Of a stretch of DNA of 37,583 bases, positions 1 to 8,446 are shown piece after piece. Every line of letters begins with the position of its first letter. The first letter of the stretch is position 1. Position numbers and translations under genes: made by a program. This DNA is from Helicobacteraceae bacterium (lineage in GTDB: Bacteria > Campylobacterota > Campylobacteria > Campylobacterales > Sulfurimonadaceae), in NCBI GenBank assembly GCA_027023805.1, contig JALVUF010000026.1:1-37583 (forward strand), written 5' to 3'. Under the pieces are notes generated by a model. The model was not told where the DNA came from. It did not search any database and saw only the letters and a program-made list of their open reading frames with translations.

Positions 1-325
1 GTTCATCTTGGCTTATGCCGCAAATCAAAACAAAGTCATACTCTTTTAAAAGATTACTGTAATGCTCTATGATATTTTCTAAAAACAGTGATTCATCCGC
101 TGAAATAAGATCAGCCGCCTGATCTTTTGTGCAGTAAAACATATCCTCGTTTTTTATTTGCAAATGAAACATCTCTTTTATAAATGAAAGCTCATTTTCA
201 TCTGCAACAATAGGATTAAAATATGCAACTTTTTTAAATCTTGCTTTTAGTATCTCAAGAAAATATATGCTAAAAAGCGTTACTCCGGAACTTTTTTGAA
301 GCGGTGAAAGGTATATCGATCTCAT
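1..325 (-). CDS. pta: Phosphate acetyltransferase (N-terminal part, cut by window start)
   Basis: The visible 108 residues begin MRSIYLSPLQKSSGVTLFSI and continue through a Rossmann-like stretch (VAYFNPIV, later DFVLICGIS). This resembles the AAA_26/P-loop-like N-terminal regulatory domain of long bacterial phosphate acetyltransferases, with the nucleotide-binding loop degenerated to KSSGVT. The catalytic PTA_PTB domain would lie outside the window. Pta interconverts acetyl-CoA and acetyl-phosphate in the cytoplasm. The start ATG (325-323) lies 24 bp after the pgk stop, so it is probably the last visible gene of the pfkA-glgP-pgk operon. Other proteins with this domain (for example dethiobiotin synthase-like ATPases) are the alternative, because only the N-terminus is visible. 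Confidence 0.65.
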   Translation of the reverse strand, partial: MRSIYLSPLQKSSGVTLFSIYFLEILKARFKKVAYFNPIVADENELSFIKEMFHLQIKNEDMFYCTKDQAADLISADESLFLENIIEHYSNLLKEYDFVLICGISQDE

Positions 326-349
326 TTGAAACTCCTATATTTAGTAAAG

Positions 350-1555
350 TTATTTTTTATCAAGTACCTCAAAAGCCGGTAAAATCGAGCCCTCTAAAAG
401 CTCAAGTGATGCACCTCCGCCTGTTGAGACAAAACTCATATTTTCCGCCTCGCCCGCTTTATTTACCGCATTTACGGTATCACCGCCGCCTACTATGGTA
501 TAAGCATAACTATCGGCAACTCTGTGGGCTAGTTTTATAGTACCTCTTGAAAAACGCTCCTGCTCAAAAACACCCATCGGACCGTTCCAGATTATGGTAT
601 TTGACATATCCACCACTTCTTCAAACATCTGCAGCGATGCCGGCCCGATATCAACGGCAATCAAACCTTCCTCGATATCATAAATAGGCGTAATTTGCAC
701 ATTTGTCGGATTTTTAAGATTATCAGCCGCAACGACGTCAAAAGGCAGATATATCTTAACGCCTGCTTTTTTAGCATCATCTAAAATCTCTCTTGCTTTA
801 TCCAAATAGTCATCTTCAACTAAAGATGCTCTTGTGTCAATACCCGTAGCTTTTAAAAAGGTATTGCTCATAGCGCCGCCGATGATTATCCTATCAACTT
901 TTGGCAATATGTTTGTAAGCAGCGTAATTTTAGAAGAAACCTTAGCCCCGCCGATAATAAGCAGTATCGGTTTTATGGGATCATCAAGAGCTTTTGCAAA
1001 TGCATCAATCTCGCTTTTTAACAAAAATCCCGCAACTTTTACTCCCACATACTGCGCCACCCCGTATGTTGAGGCATGTTTTCTATGGCTTGCTCCAAAT
1101 GCGTCATTGACATAAACATCTGCAAATTTTGCCAGCTCTTTTGCCAAATCCGGAGAATTTTTTGTCTCGCCTTCATAAAATCTTATATTTTCAAATAAAA
1201 TCACCTGAGAGTTATCAGCCTTTAAAACCTCATCGCCCTCTTTTTCAAAATCCTCTATAAACATTACTTTCTCTTTTAAAAGCCTCTCTAAGCGTTTTGC
1301 CGCAGGTTTTAATGAGAGATTTTCATCTCTTTGTTTTGGACGGCCAAGATGTGAAACTAACACTATATATCTAGCTTTATGGTCTATGCAGTAGTCTATA
1401 GTTTTTAGCGCGTGTGTTATTCTGGTGTCATCTGTGATATTATGATTTTCATCTAAAGGAACATTAAAATCGACTCTGATTAAAACTCTTTTGCCTTCAA
1501 CATCTACATCTCTTAGACTTTTTGCCTTTTGCATATACTCTATACTGTTATTCAT
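350..1555 (-). CDS. pgk: Phosphoglycerate kinase
   Basis: This 401-residue protein has the full PGK length and signatures: RVDFNVPLD near the N-terminus, SHLGRP, the FENIRF motif, NDAFGASHRKHAS, and the C-terminal nucleotide-binding GGGDT and STGGGASLELLEG. It transfers phosphate between 1,3-bisphosphoglycerate and ADP in the cytoplasm. The start ATG overlaps the upstream phosphorylase stop as ATGA, with GGAGG about ten bases upstream, so the two are translationally coupled. The residues MNNSIEYMQKAKSLRDV before the core are a little longer than usual. Placed here it links sugar-phosphate flow from PfkA to lower glycolysis, although Campylobacterota usually also run it gluconeogenically. Confidence 0.97.
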   Translation of the reverse strand: MNNSIEYMQKAKSLRDVDVEGKRVLIRVDFNVPLDENHNITDDTRITHALKTIDYCIDHKARYIVLVSHLGRPKQRDENLSLKPAAKRLERLLKEKVMFIEDFEKEGDEVLKADNSQVILFENIRFYEGETKNSPDLAKELAKFADVYVNDAFGASHRKHASTYGVAQYVGVKVAGFLLKSEIDAFAKALDDPIKPILLIIGGAKVSSKITLLTNILPKVDRIIIGGAMSNTFLKATGIDTRASLVEDDYLDKAREILDDAKKAGVKIYLPFDVVAADNLKNPTNVQITPIYDIEEGLIAVDIGPASLQMFEEVVDMSNTIIWNGPMGVFEQERFSRGTIKLAHRVADSYAYTIVGGGDTVNAVNKAGEAENMSFVSTGGGASLELLEGSILPAFEVLDKK

Positions 1556-3243
1556 AACGATTCACCCTCCTCTAAAAATTTCTCCTCATCAATATGTTTT
1601 GCATGCGGATAATCGTACATGTACTCATAATACTCATGAGCCATTTTCCCCGAATCAAATGTCGGATTTACATCGCGCATGGAGTTTTTCATAATCTCCA
1701 TCCATTTGGCTTGATTATCATAATACATGGGAATTATAGTACGTTCCAAGATATCCATCATAGCTCTGTTGTCATCATTGTCCTGCGTAGTGACAGGCTT
1801 ATTTACATCTGAGGGGATAATAAATGAATTAACACCGTCTTGAGCAAATTCCGGAACCCAGCCGTCATCGATAGAAAAATTGATAGCGCCGTTCATGGCG
1901 GCTGTCATACCGCTTGTACCGCTTGCTTCATGCTTTAGTCTTGGAGTATTTAACCAGATATCGGCACCTTTTTTAAGCAAAGCCGACAAACTTAGTTCAT
2001 ACCCTATTAAAACAGCTACATTATCGTATTTTAAACTGATATGCACTAACTCATCAAATACATGTATAGAGTCCGTATCAAATGGATATGGTTTACCTGC
2101 CCATATAATTTGAACTTTTTGCTTTTTTCTTGTAACTAGCTTGTGAAACCTCTCAAAATCGTGCGTTAAAAGTCCCGCGCGTTTATAATCTGCAAAACGC
2201 CTTGCCCAGACTATCGTTAAAACATCAGGATCAAACAATTGTCCGGTCTGATCTGCCACAACATCAAACAAAACTTTCTTTAAGTGTTTTTTACGTGCCA
2301 TAAGCTCATAATCCTCATGCTCATCTAGTGCGCGTAAAAGAGTCTTGTCTATCCAAAATCTTCTATTTTGAGCATTGGTTATTGAGATGATAGGAGCTAT
2401 GTCTTTATATCCGTCCCACATCTGATTTGCTACCGTGTCATGAAGTTTTGACACTGCATTTGCCCGCTTTGAAAGTCTTAACGCTGCAAGCGTGAGACAA
2501 AATTTATCCTCTGTTATCTGTGTAATTGAGACCATCTCTTCTAGTGACAATCCGTTAAAAAATCCCATGCTGTAGAGTTTGTGAATATCATGTGTTTCAT
2601 TACCTGCCATCTCTGGAGTGTGCGTTGTAAAAACGATATGTTTTTTTAATTCTTGGAGTGTTTTGTACCGTTTATAAAGCTCAAACGCAAGAGGAATGGC
2701 GTGACCTTCGTTTAGATGATAAATCTCTATATTTTGATCAAGCGCATCTAAGACTTTCACGCCTCCAATACCCAAAACTATCTCCTGAGCTATTCTTGTC
2801 TCCTCATAAGCGTCATAAAGTTTATAAGATATAGTTCTTGCCAGATAATCATTTTTATCATAATCTGTTGTTAATAATATAACAGGAGCAGTCCCAAAAG
2901 TTTCAGGTTTTAAATAGTAGGCTTTTACCCATACCGTGTGTGAATTAACGCTAACAGGCACTTCTATGTTTAAGTCTTCTAAAAAATAGTAATGTTTGCG
3001 TATAAAATCGACTTTTAGATTTCTCTGCTCATCACGTGATTGGTCATAATATCCATAGCTCCAAAGCATTCCCACGCCTACAACATTTTGACCTAAATCA
3101 TGAACGCTTCGCATGTGCGAACCAGATAAAAATCCAAGACCTCCGGAGTATATCTTTAATGCCTGATGAATAGCGAATTCCATAGAAAAATAAGCAACTT
3201 TTGTTGAATAATCCTCGTTGATTTTATATGTGTGTAGTTCCAT
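1552..3243 (-). CDS. glgP: Alpha-glucan phosphorylase family protein (short type)
   Basis: The 563-residue protein matches the short bacterial alpha-glucan phosphorylase group (TIGR02094-like) rather than the 800-residue GlgP. Signatures are YFSMEFAIHQALKIYSGGLG near the start, EGHAIPLAFEL, TTHTPEMAGNE, WARRFADYKRAGLL and EASGTSGMTAAMNGAINF. The family releases glucose-1-phosphate from glycogen or maltodextrin using PLP. In GlgP-type enzymes the last motif reads GT(G/S)xMK, where Lys holds PLP; here that position is Thr447, so catalysis by the usual mechanism is uncertain. The ATG start follows AGGAG at good spacing. The gene sits 8 bp after pfkA and overlaps pgk, which supports a role in stored-glucan breakdown. 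Confidence 0.85.
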   Translation of the reverse strand: MELHTYKINEDYSTKVAYFSMEFAIHQALKIYSGGLGFLSGSHMRSVHDLGQNVVGVGMLWSYGYYDQSRDEQRNLKVDFIRKHYYFLEDLNIEVPVSVNSHTVWVKAYYLKPETFGTAPVILLTTDYDKNDYLARTISYKLYDAYEETRIAQEIVLGIGGVKVLDALDQNIEIYHLNEGHAIPLAFELYKRYKTLQELKKHIVFTTHTPEMAGNETHDIHKLYSMGFFNGLSLEEMVSITQITEDKFCLTLAALRLSKRANAVSKLHDTVANQMWDGYKDIAPIISITNAQNRRFWIDKTLLRALDEHEDYELMARKKHLKKVLFDVVADQTGQLFDPDVLTIVWARRFADYKRAGLLTHDFERFHKLVTRKKQKVQIIWAGKPYPFDTDSIHVFDELVHISLKYDNVAVLIGYELSLSALLKKGADIWLNTPRLKHEASGTSGMTAAMNGAINFSIDDGWVPEFAQDGVNSFIIPSDVNKPVTTQDNDDNRAMMDILERTIIPMYYDNQAKWMEIMKNSMRDVNPTFDSGKMAHEYYEYMYDYPHAKHIDEEKFLEEGESL

Positions 3244-3251
3244 CTTTTCTC

Positions 3252-4211
3252 CTAATAATCTTTTTTATACATTTGTATCAAATCATCATCAATCTGATAT
3301 TTATTTGAAGCGATATAATTTATATCTACAAACTCAAACTCCGAATCTTTATAAACTATTACATCTTTACAAATCTCTTTTGATAAGATCCTGTCAATTG
3401 ACTTCTCTACAAATTGGCTGGCCATAAGTCTATCAAAAACAGTCGGATTGCCGCCTCTTTGTATATGCCCCAGCACTGTCGCTCTTGTCTCCATGCCTAT
3501 CTCATCTTCAAGCCACCGAACCATCTGCTGCGTCATATCCATGCCTTCTGCTACAACGCAGATGACATACCTGCGTCCTTTTTGAAGCTCTGTTAATATC
3601 TGCTTTTTTTGATGCTTTAAATCATAAGGCATCTCAGGTATAAGACAAAGCTCAGCGCCTGAAGTGATAGCTGAGACAAGAGCTAAATATCCACACTCTT
3701 TGCCCATGGTCTCAACGACAAAAGCCCGCTTAAACGATGCGGCGGTATCTCTGATGCTGTCGATTGAAGATCTTATGATGTTTAATGCCGTATCAACACC
3801 CAAACAATACTGTGTCCCGTAAATATCGTTATCTATAGTCGAGGGGATGCCCACAAACTTCAGATCAAATTCGCCGCAAAAGATATCCATGGCTCTAAAA
3901 GAACCGTCGCCGCCTAAGACTATGATTTTATCAATTCCCACTTTTGTGAGATTTGAAAATGCTGTTTGTCTGTACTGTTTGTCAAAAAAACGCTTAGACC
4001 TTGAAGAGCCGATAATAGTCCCGCCTAAATGGATAATACCCGATACATCAGTAAATGTTGCCTCTTTTATATTGCCGTCGATAAGACCCTCTAGTCCGTC
4101 ATATATGAAGTACGGCTTCAAACCGCTAAAGATAGAGCGCTCAACAAAATACTTAATAGCAGGATTCATACCTGCGCAATCACCGCCTGAAGACATAATA
4201 GCTATCGACAT
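3252..4211 (-). CDS. pfkA: 6-phosphofructokinase (ATP type)
   Basis: The protein (319 residues) has PfkA motifs in order: SGGDCAGMNPAIK, LGGTIIGSSR, GGDGSFRAM, GIPSTIDNDI (the Asp of TIDND is the catalytic base), VETMGKECGYLA and GHIQRGGNPT. GGDGS rather than GGDDS points to ATP and not pyrophosphate as donor. It commits fructose-6-phosphate to glycolysis. An in-frame TTG at 4217 abuts the AGGAG Shine-Dalgarno, so the ATG at 4211, six bases from AGGAG, is the better start. It is first in the operon. A TATAAT element and a 17-bp palindrome lie in its leader. PFK is absent from several well-known Campylobacterota such as Campylobacter jejuni, so its presence hints at real sugar or glycogen catabolism. 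Confidence 0.93.
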   Translation of the reverse strand: MSIAIMSSGGDCAGMNPAIKYFVERSIFSGLKPYFIYDGLEGLIDGNIKEATFTDVSGIIHLGGTIIGSSRSKRFFDKQYRQTAFSNLTKVGIDKIIVLGGDGSFRAMDIFCGEFDLKFVGIPSTIDNDIYGTQYCLGVDTALNIIRSSIDSIRDTAASFKRAFVVETMGKECGYLALVSAITSGAELCLIPEMPYDLKHQKKQILTELQKGRRYVICVVAEGMDMTQQMVRWLEDEIGMETRATVLGHIQRGGNPTVFDRLMASQFVEKSIDRILSKEICKDVIVYKDSEFEFVDINYIASNKYQIDDDLIQMYKKDY

Positions 4212-4245
4212 AAACAACTCCTAATAATAAATTTACAAAGAGATA

Positions 4246-4262
4246 AGCAAGATAATCTTGCT
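4246..4262. promoter_or_regulatory. 17-bp palindrome in pfkA leader (candidate operator)
   Basis: AGCAAGAT-A-ATCTTGCT is a perfect 8+1+8 palindrome between the pfkA -10 box and its start codon. Its position fits a repressor operator for the pfkA-glgP-pgk operon. It lies downstream of the likely start point, so an RNA hairpin is also possible. The cognate regulator is not in the window. Confidence 0.4.
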
Positions 4263-4285
4263 CTTTAGTTGGGTTTGGTATAAGA

Positions 4286-4291
4286 ATTATA
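4286..4291 (-). promoter_or_regulatory. -10 element for the pfkA operon
   Basis: On the minus strand this reads TATAAT, preceded by GAGC, about 75 bases before the pfkA ATG. No convincing -35 exists at 17 bp; TTGCTA at 19 bp is weak. This is typical of sigma-70 promoters in Campylobacterota, which often lack a clear -35. Confidence 0.4.
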
Positions 4292-4324
4292 GCTCACAAA
4301 GGCAACCATTTAGCAACAATCAAT

Positions 4325-4342
4325 TATAATTTACGATATAAT
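4325..4342 (+). promoter_or_regulatory. Candidate -10 elements for the HlyD-type gene
   Basis: Two TATAAT hexamers (4325-4330 and 4337-4342) lie 44-61 bases before the ATG at 4386, in the 174-bp divergent gap with pfkA. No good -35 is seen. Apart from these sites and the palindrome, the gap shows nothing else. Confidence 0.35.
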
Positions 4343-4385
4343 AAAAAGTATTAAAATGCTTTTTAAAAAGCAAGGAGGCATAAAA

Positions 4386-5381
4386 ATGTTATATAAAGCG
4401 GGTGGTTTTTTAATCGTATTGTCTATTGTCTTCTTTGCGACTGGATGTGCAAAGTCTCAAGAGCAAAAGGAACTCTCCGTTAAAGACAACAGCGTTGATA
4501 TCCGTGTAGAGGGTGCCGTTTATCCGTTAAAGAAACAGACAATCATACCCTCCGTTACGGGCTATATAAATAATATTTATGTAAAAAATGGAGACAGAGT
4601 CAAAAAAGGCACTCTTATCTACACTATAAACAAACAGCCTCTGGCTCTTAGTATAAAAAGCCTGCAAACCCAAATAGCCGCTTTAAAAAATATCAGACGA
4701 CATATACTCTCAAGCCGCACGACAGACGGAAATATCTATGCGGTAAACATTGCAGCTAGAGAGCTTAAAAAAATAGCGCAGCTAAAAGCGCTAGGGTACG
4801 CAAACTCCTTTACACAAAACAAATACAAAAAAAATTATATCAATGCCATCTATTCAAACCGATTAGCAAGAGAAAATAGTTACAAAAATCTAAAAGATTT
4901 AGACACAAATATCAAAACCAAAGAGCTTGCACTGCAAAAACTCCAATTTCAATATAACCATGCTGATATGCGCGCACGAATAGATGGATTTGTAGCAGGC
5001 TTACATGTAAGCGTTGGCGAACAAGTTAGCGCAAACTCCAAACTAGGCGCTATTGTAAATATTGACAAAGTTATCGTAAAAGCGGGCTTTGCCACGGGAC
5101 TTTTACCATTTATCCATCTTCACCAAAGAGTTCATGCCGATTTCATAACTACGCCGCCATACGGCGCTACCGCTTATATATCACAAATCAACCCTGTGGT
5201 AAACCCAAAATATGGGAGAATGACAATAGAAATGATAATCAAAAATCACAATTATCAACTGCAAGAGGGCACAAGAGCACTAATTACCATTAAACTCTCC
5301 AAAAAAGGGCAAGCTGAGGTTAAAAAATATTTTTTAAACAACAAGCGCAATAAAATGCTTGAGATAAAATCTAAAATTTAA
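4386..5381 (+). CDS. HlyD/RND-type periplasmic adaptor lipoprotein
   Basis: This 331-residue protein has a lipoprotein signal (lipobox ATGC near residue 20), then a barrel-sandwich (lipoyl-like) half motif VTGYINNIYVKNGDRVKKGT, a helical hairpin of about 90 residues, the second lipoyl half ADMRARIDGFVAGLHVSVGE, and a C-terminal beta-barrel. That is the layout of membrane-fusion adaptors that join an inner-membrane pump to a TolC channel. No pump gene adjoins it. A TolC-family gene lies at the far end of the facing polysaccharide locus. The ATG at 4386 is chosen over one at 4356 because AAGGAGG (4372-4378) sits seven bases before it. It converges with the glycosidase gene, and the two stop codons overlap by two bases, so no terminator separates them. 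Confidence 0.82.
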   Translation: MLYKAGGFLIVLSIVFFATGCAKSQEQKELSVKDNSVDIRVEGAVYPLKKQTIIPSVTGYINNIYVKNGDRVKKGTLIYTINKQPLALSIKSLQTQIAALKNIRRHILSSRTTDGNIYAVNIAARELKKIAQLKALGYANSFTQNKYKKNYINAIYSNRLARENSYKNLKDLDTNIKTKELALQKLQFQYNHADMRARIDGFVAGLHVSVGEQVSANSKLGAIVNIDKVIVKAGFATGLLPFIHLHQRVHADFITTPPYGATAYISQINPVVNPKYGRMTIEMIIKNHNYQLQEGTRALITIKLSKKGQAEVKKYFLNNKRNKMLEIKSKI

Positions 5382-6805
5382 TTTTTATACAGATATACTC
5401 TTCCAAGAGGGAGATATTCTTTTGTGAATTGGTTTTGAATAAAATGCAGTTTAACGGTTAATCTTCTATTTCTATCTTTTAGCCATACCTTATTATACGC
5501 ATCGTATATATCTGTATTTTGCGGTAAAAATTTTGAAGAAATACTCAGATATACATCATGCTTGTAAGCTTTACATGTAAGAACAAAACCGTTTTTATAA
5601 AATCTTACATATCCGCCTATATTTTTAAGTATAAGATAACTTTTTCCGAGCACTCTGCCAAGCTTATAAAAATAGATATTATCACGCTCTAGTTTATGGT
5701 TTTGCGGCACCTCGGCATAAACCAAATTATTTGTTAATTTTGCCATAGCATAACTAAAATATATACCGTTTTTTGGCTTTGTCTCACGGTAAAGAAGTCC
5801 GCTGCTATAAACCTTTTTATAAACAGGAGCCAGATAGTTCATATATATAAAATTTTTAAAACCATATTTTTGATACTCTTTTTTGTAGTTGGTAAGCAGG
5901 TTTATAAAGGCAAGAGAATCGTTTAATATATGAGAATCATCATATATTGGGTAATAGTTTGTTATCTCTACGTTATTAACCCAGCCCACACCCTGCACCT
6001 GAATCTTTTTTTGAATTTGCTTTGTATCTGTGATATAGCTCTCAGTCATGTCATATGAGACAAAAGGAAGCAAATAGGCATGTTTTCTAAAAGCCTGATT
6101 GGTTACGACAAACACTCCTCTTTGCCTGAGAATTTTATAAAATTTTGCCACTAAAGAAAAGTAGTTTTTATGAGGATTTAATTGTTTAAAACGGGCAAAA
6201 ATAGACTTATACTCTTTTTGCAAAATATATCCCCCTGATGCCCAGTCAAAAAATACTCCGTTAAAACCTTTTTGTTTAATGGTATGGATTAAATTATCTA
6301 CTCTGTGTCTAAATACCTCTTTGTTACCAAGATTATAATAATAGTCTTTGCACCAGTCATAATGGTTCTCTTTACAGTGAATAAATGGGCCGTTTGGATT
6401 TAGTGTTGCAAACCTGCGGTGCTTATACAGCCACGACACAAAACCGCTGTTGCCCCCATCTGTGTAATAATAAAAAGCCGGCATCCAGTCATATGCGATA
6501 TGGCGCTTTATGGATAAAATCCCATCTTTTTTTAACCTCTTATATGTCAACTTATCATCATTGATGTCTCCGAGTTCCACGATACTAAACTTCTTTGCCC
6601 ATCTAATCGCACTCTCTCCCTCAAAGAGCGAAGATGTCGCATATCCGCCTTTTTGTTTTAATATAGTTAAATTTTTTGTGTTATCTATAATTTTGTATTG
6701 GTTTTTACCGACAATGTTAGCATGAAGATTATCGGCAAAACTACTTACATGTAAAAATGATAAAATCAGGAGATATTTAAACAATGAAGAGATATTTTTT
6801 GTCAT
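5378..6805 (-). CDS. Secreted TIM-barrel glycoside hydrolase-like protein (PelA hydrolase analogue?)
   Basis: The 475-residue protein starts with a signal peptide (KYLLILSFLHVSSFA). A GH114/PelA-hydrolase-like barrel pattern follows: RHIAYDWMPAFYYYTDGG, then KGFNGVFFDWASGGY with Asp187 at the end of a strand, VFVVTNQAF, and YDMTESY with Glu255. Asp187 and Glu255 are candidate catalytic acids. The C-terminal 130 residues look like a beta-domain with several Tyr and Lys. It would act in the periplasm or outside on the polymer made by this locus. It overlaps the flippase-like gene by ATGA and ends the operon. In canonical Pel, PelA carries both a hydrolase and a deacetylase; here the deacetylase is a separate gene. 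Family assignment is by motif pattern only. Confidence 0.6.
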   Translation of the reverse strand: MTKNISSLFKYLLILSFLHVSSFADNLHANIVGKNQYKIIDNTKNLTILKQKGGYATSSLFEGESAIRWAKKFSIVELGDINDDKLTYKRLKKDGILSIKRHIAYDWMPAFYYYTDGGNSGFVSWLYKHRRFATLNPNGPFIHCKENHYDWCKDYYYNLGNKEVFRHRVDNLIHTIKQKGFNGVFFDWASGGYILQKEYKSIFARFKQLNPHKNYFSLVAKFYKILRQRGVFVVTNQAFRKHAYLLPFVSYDMTESYITDTKQIQKKIQVQGVGWVNNVEITNYYPIYDDSHILNDSLAFINLLTNYKKEYQKYGFKNFIYMNYLAPVYKKVYSSGLLYRETKPKNGIYFSYAMAKLTNNLVYAEVPQNHKLERDNIYFYKLGRVLGKSYLILKNIGGYVRFYKNGFVLTCKAYKHDVYLSISSKFLPQNTDIYDAYNKVWLKDRNRRLTVKLHFIQNQFTKEYLPLGRVYLYKN

Positions 6806-7701
6806 TTAATAAGCTCCTTAAACTTAATATTTTTTACCAATAAAAATATATACAATAACACAAAATCAACAAAAAAAAGTAAAAAATGATATATCATAGC
6901 AGCGACTAATGCATCCTCCTTGCTTACTCCATGATGATGCAACAGCAACACGACAGCCCCCTCATATGTCCCAATGCCGGCGGGAGTAAGCGGAAGAGCC
7001 AAAGCAATGGTAGAAAAAATAAAAAGCTCGATGATATCTTGTAAATTAAGCCCGAAATGTACGGCATACTTATAAAAAAAGAGAGTATCCATAAAGTAGC
7101 TAAACCACACAAATAGTGTATATAAAAGGATATACCATGGACTCGTAAGAAGATGATTGATGTTGCTAAAGATCTTTTGAGAATATATACGCACACGCTT
7201 GAATGGAATCTTTTTTAAGAGCAGCAGTGTCTTTTTATATCTAAGCAGAGCTATAATAAGAGTGATAGAAATAATCAAACCCACAAGAGAATACTTAATA
7301 GCATCATTTGTAAAATAGTAATATGCCCATAAGCAAAGAAGTAAAAAAAGCACTATCGCATCAAAAAATCTCTCCACAAATATCACGGACACACTCTTAT
7401 GATAACCATACTTGTAAAATTTTTTCAGATACAGAGCTTTTGATAATTCACCGAGTCTAGCCGGCAAAATCATATTTAAAGCACTCGAGACGATGATCGT
7501 CTCAAGCGATATCTTAAAAGAGAGACTTGTCATCTGTGCCCATCTTAGACTAAGCATTATGTCACTAATTAACATAACAAAAATAGCTACAAAAATCCAA
7601 AAAAAGGAAAACTGTCCAAAATCTATACTGCTAAAACTAAATCCATGGAATATATAAACAACAATAGCAGATAAGACGGTTATTTGGATGATCTTATTCA
7701 T
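6802..7701 (-). CDS. UPF0104 / lysylphosphatidylglycerol synthase TM-region family (flippase-like)
   Basis: This 299-residue polytopic membrane protein has about eight hydrophobic segments. Family-like motifs are SLRWAQMTSLSF, SALNMILPARLGELSKALYL, SVSVIFVERFFDAIVL and the C-terminal LPLTPAGIGTYEGAVVLLL. This matches the UPF0104/AglD-like family, members of which are implicated in moving lipid-linked molecules across the inner membrane. The protein overlaps the deacetylase gene by eight bases and the glycosidase gene by four, so it is firmly in the operon. Together with the PelG-like protein it gives the locus two candidate lipid- or polymer-handling membrane proteins. Its substrate cannot be told from the sequence. 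Confidence 0.8.
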   Translation of the reverse strand: MNKIIQITVLSAIVVYIFHGFSFSSIDFGQFSFFWIFVAIFVMLISDIMLSLRWAQMTSLSFKISLETIIVSSALNMILPARLGELSKALYLKKFYKYGYHKSVSVIFVERFFDAIVLFLLLCLWAYYYFTNDAIKYSLVGLIISITLIIALLRYKKTLLLLKKIPFKRVRIYSQKIFSNINHLLTSPWYILLYTLFVWFSYFMDTLFFYKYAVHFGLNLQDIIELFIFSTIALALPLTPAGIGTYEGAVVLLLHHHGVSKEDALVAAMIYHFLLFFVDFVLLYIFLLVKNIKFKELIK

Positions 7702-8446
7702 GATTTAAAATACTCATCAATTTATCTTTGGTACGGCCTGTTGAATAAAAAGCAAGAATATAATCTATATTAAAAGAAGCATATTTTCTTAACAAAAATA
7801 ACATATTTCTATCTTCGAGCTCATAAGGATGTATGTAGATAATAGGATTTTTTGTATGCCTAAATAGTATCTTAAGTAACCATAAAGGTAAGACTCTTAG
7901 ATAAAACCCACCGCTAAAAGGGATAATATTCTTAGCAATAGGACGCTCTTGGATGACTCCTGATGATGTGTATATATTAAAATACTCTTTTTTATTTATA
8001 CTGTTACCGTACATGTAGTTTTTCATAGGAAAATATGAAGATGAATAAGAAAATCCAAGCTTTGCCAATTCTGTGTAATATATTTTATCAAAAGGCATAG
8101 ACCAACTAGGACTTCTATACCCATAAACACATTTGTCGGTTATCTTTTGTAGTAACTCCTTAGCCCTAACAAGTTCATCTCTCCATTGCTCTAAGCTCTG
8201 TTTATATACCAATGTATGGCTGTATCCGTGACATGCTATCTCCACGCCATTATCTGATAATTTTCTAACAAGTTCGGGATATTTGTTTGCAAAACTCCCA
8301 AGAACAAAAGCAGTCGCCTTGCGGTCTTTGACAAACTTGATAAATGTGTCAATTCGCTGTTCATAATCTATAGCCGGAGATTTTTTCCATTTGATATTAA
8401 AATTCATATCAGTTATCTCCTCGACATCAATCGTAAGCCAAATCAT
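7694..8446 (-). CDS. Polysaccharide deacetylase, NodB fold (XrtA/DUF3473-like)
   Basis: With the start chosen here the protein is 250 residues. NodB motifs in order: LTIDVEE (Asp7 and acidic partners), HGYSH (His73 and His77, metal ligands), YGYRSPSWS (Arg111) and IYIHPYEL (His206). This pattern, together with SGGFYLRVLPLWLL, resembles the deacetylases of exosortase/XrtA exopolysaccharide loci. It should remove N-acetyl groups from polymer or precursor. An ATG 69 bases upstream (8515) is open, but the ATG at 8446 overlaps the preceding stop as ATGA and begins just before motif 1, so it is preferred. No signal peptide is visible, suggesting cytoplasmic action or an undetected export route. Confidence 0.88.
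   Translation of the reverse strand: MIWLTIDVEEITDMNFNIKWKKSPAIDYEQRIDTFIKFVKDRKATAFVLGSFANKYPELVRKLSDNGVEIACHGYSHTLVYKQSLEQWRDELVRAKELLQKITDKCVYGYRSPSWSMPFDKIYYTELAKLGFSYSSSYFPMKNYMYGNSINKKEYFNIYTSSGVIQERPIAKNIIPFSGGFYLRVLPLWLLKILFRHTKNPIIYIHPYELEDRNMLFLLRKYASFNIDYILAFYSTGRTKDKLMSILNHE

Noticed and set aside
304-540. Plus-strand frames over pgk, the polysaccharide genes and others
   Set aside because: They lie antisense to well-supported genes and show no family features.
4212-4217. TTG start of pfkA at 4217
   Set aside because: The codon directly touches the AGGAG ribosome site; the ATG at 4211 has correct spacing.
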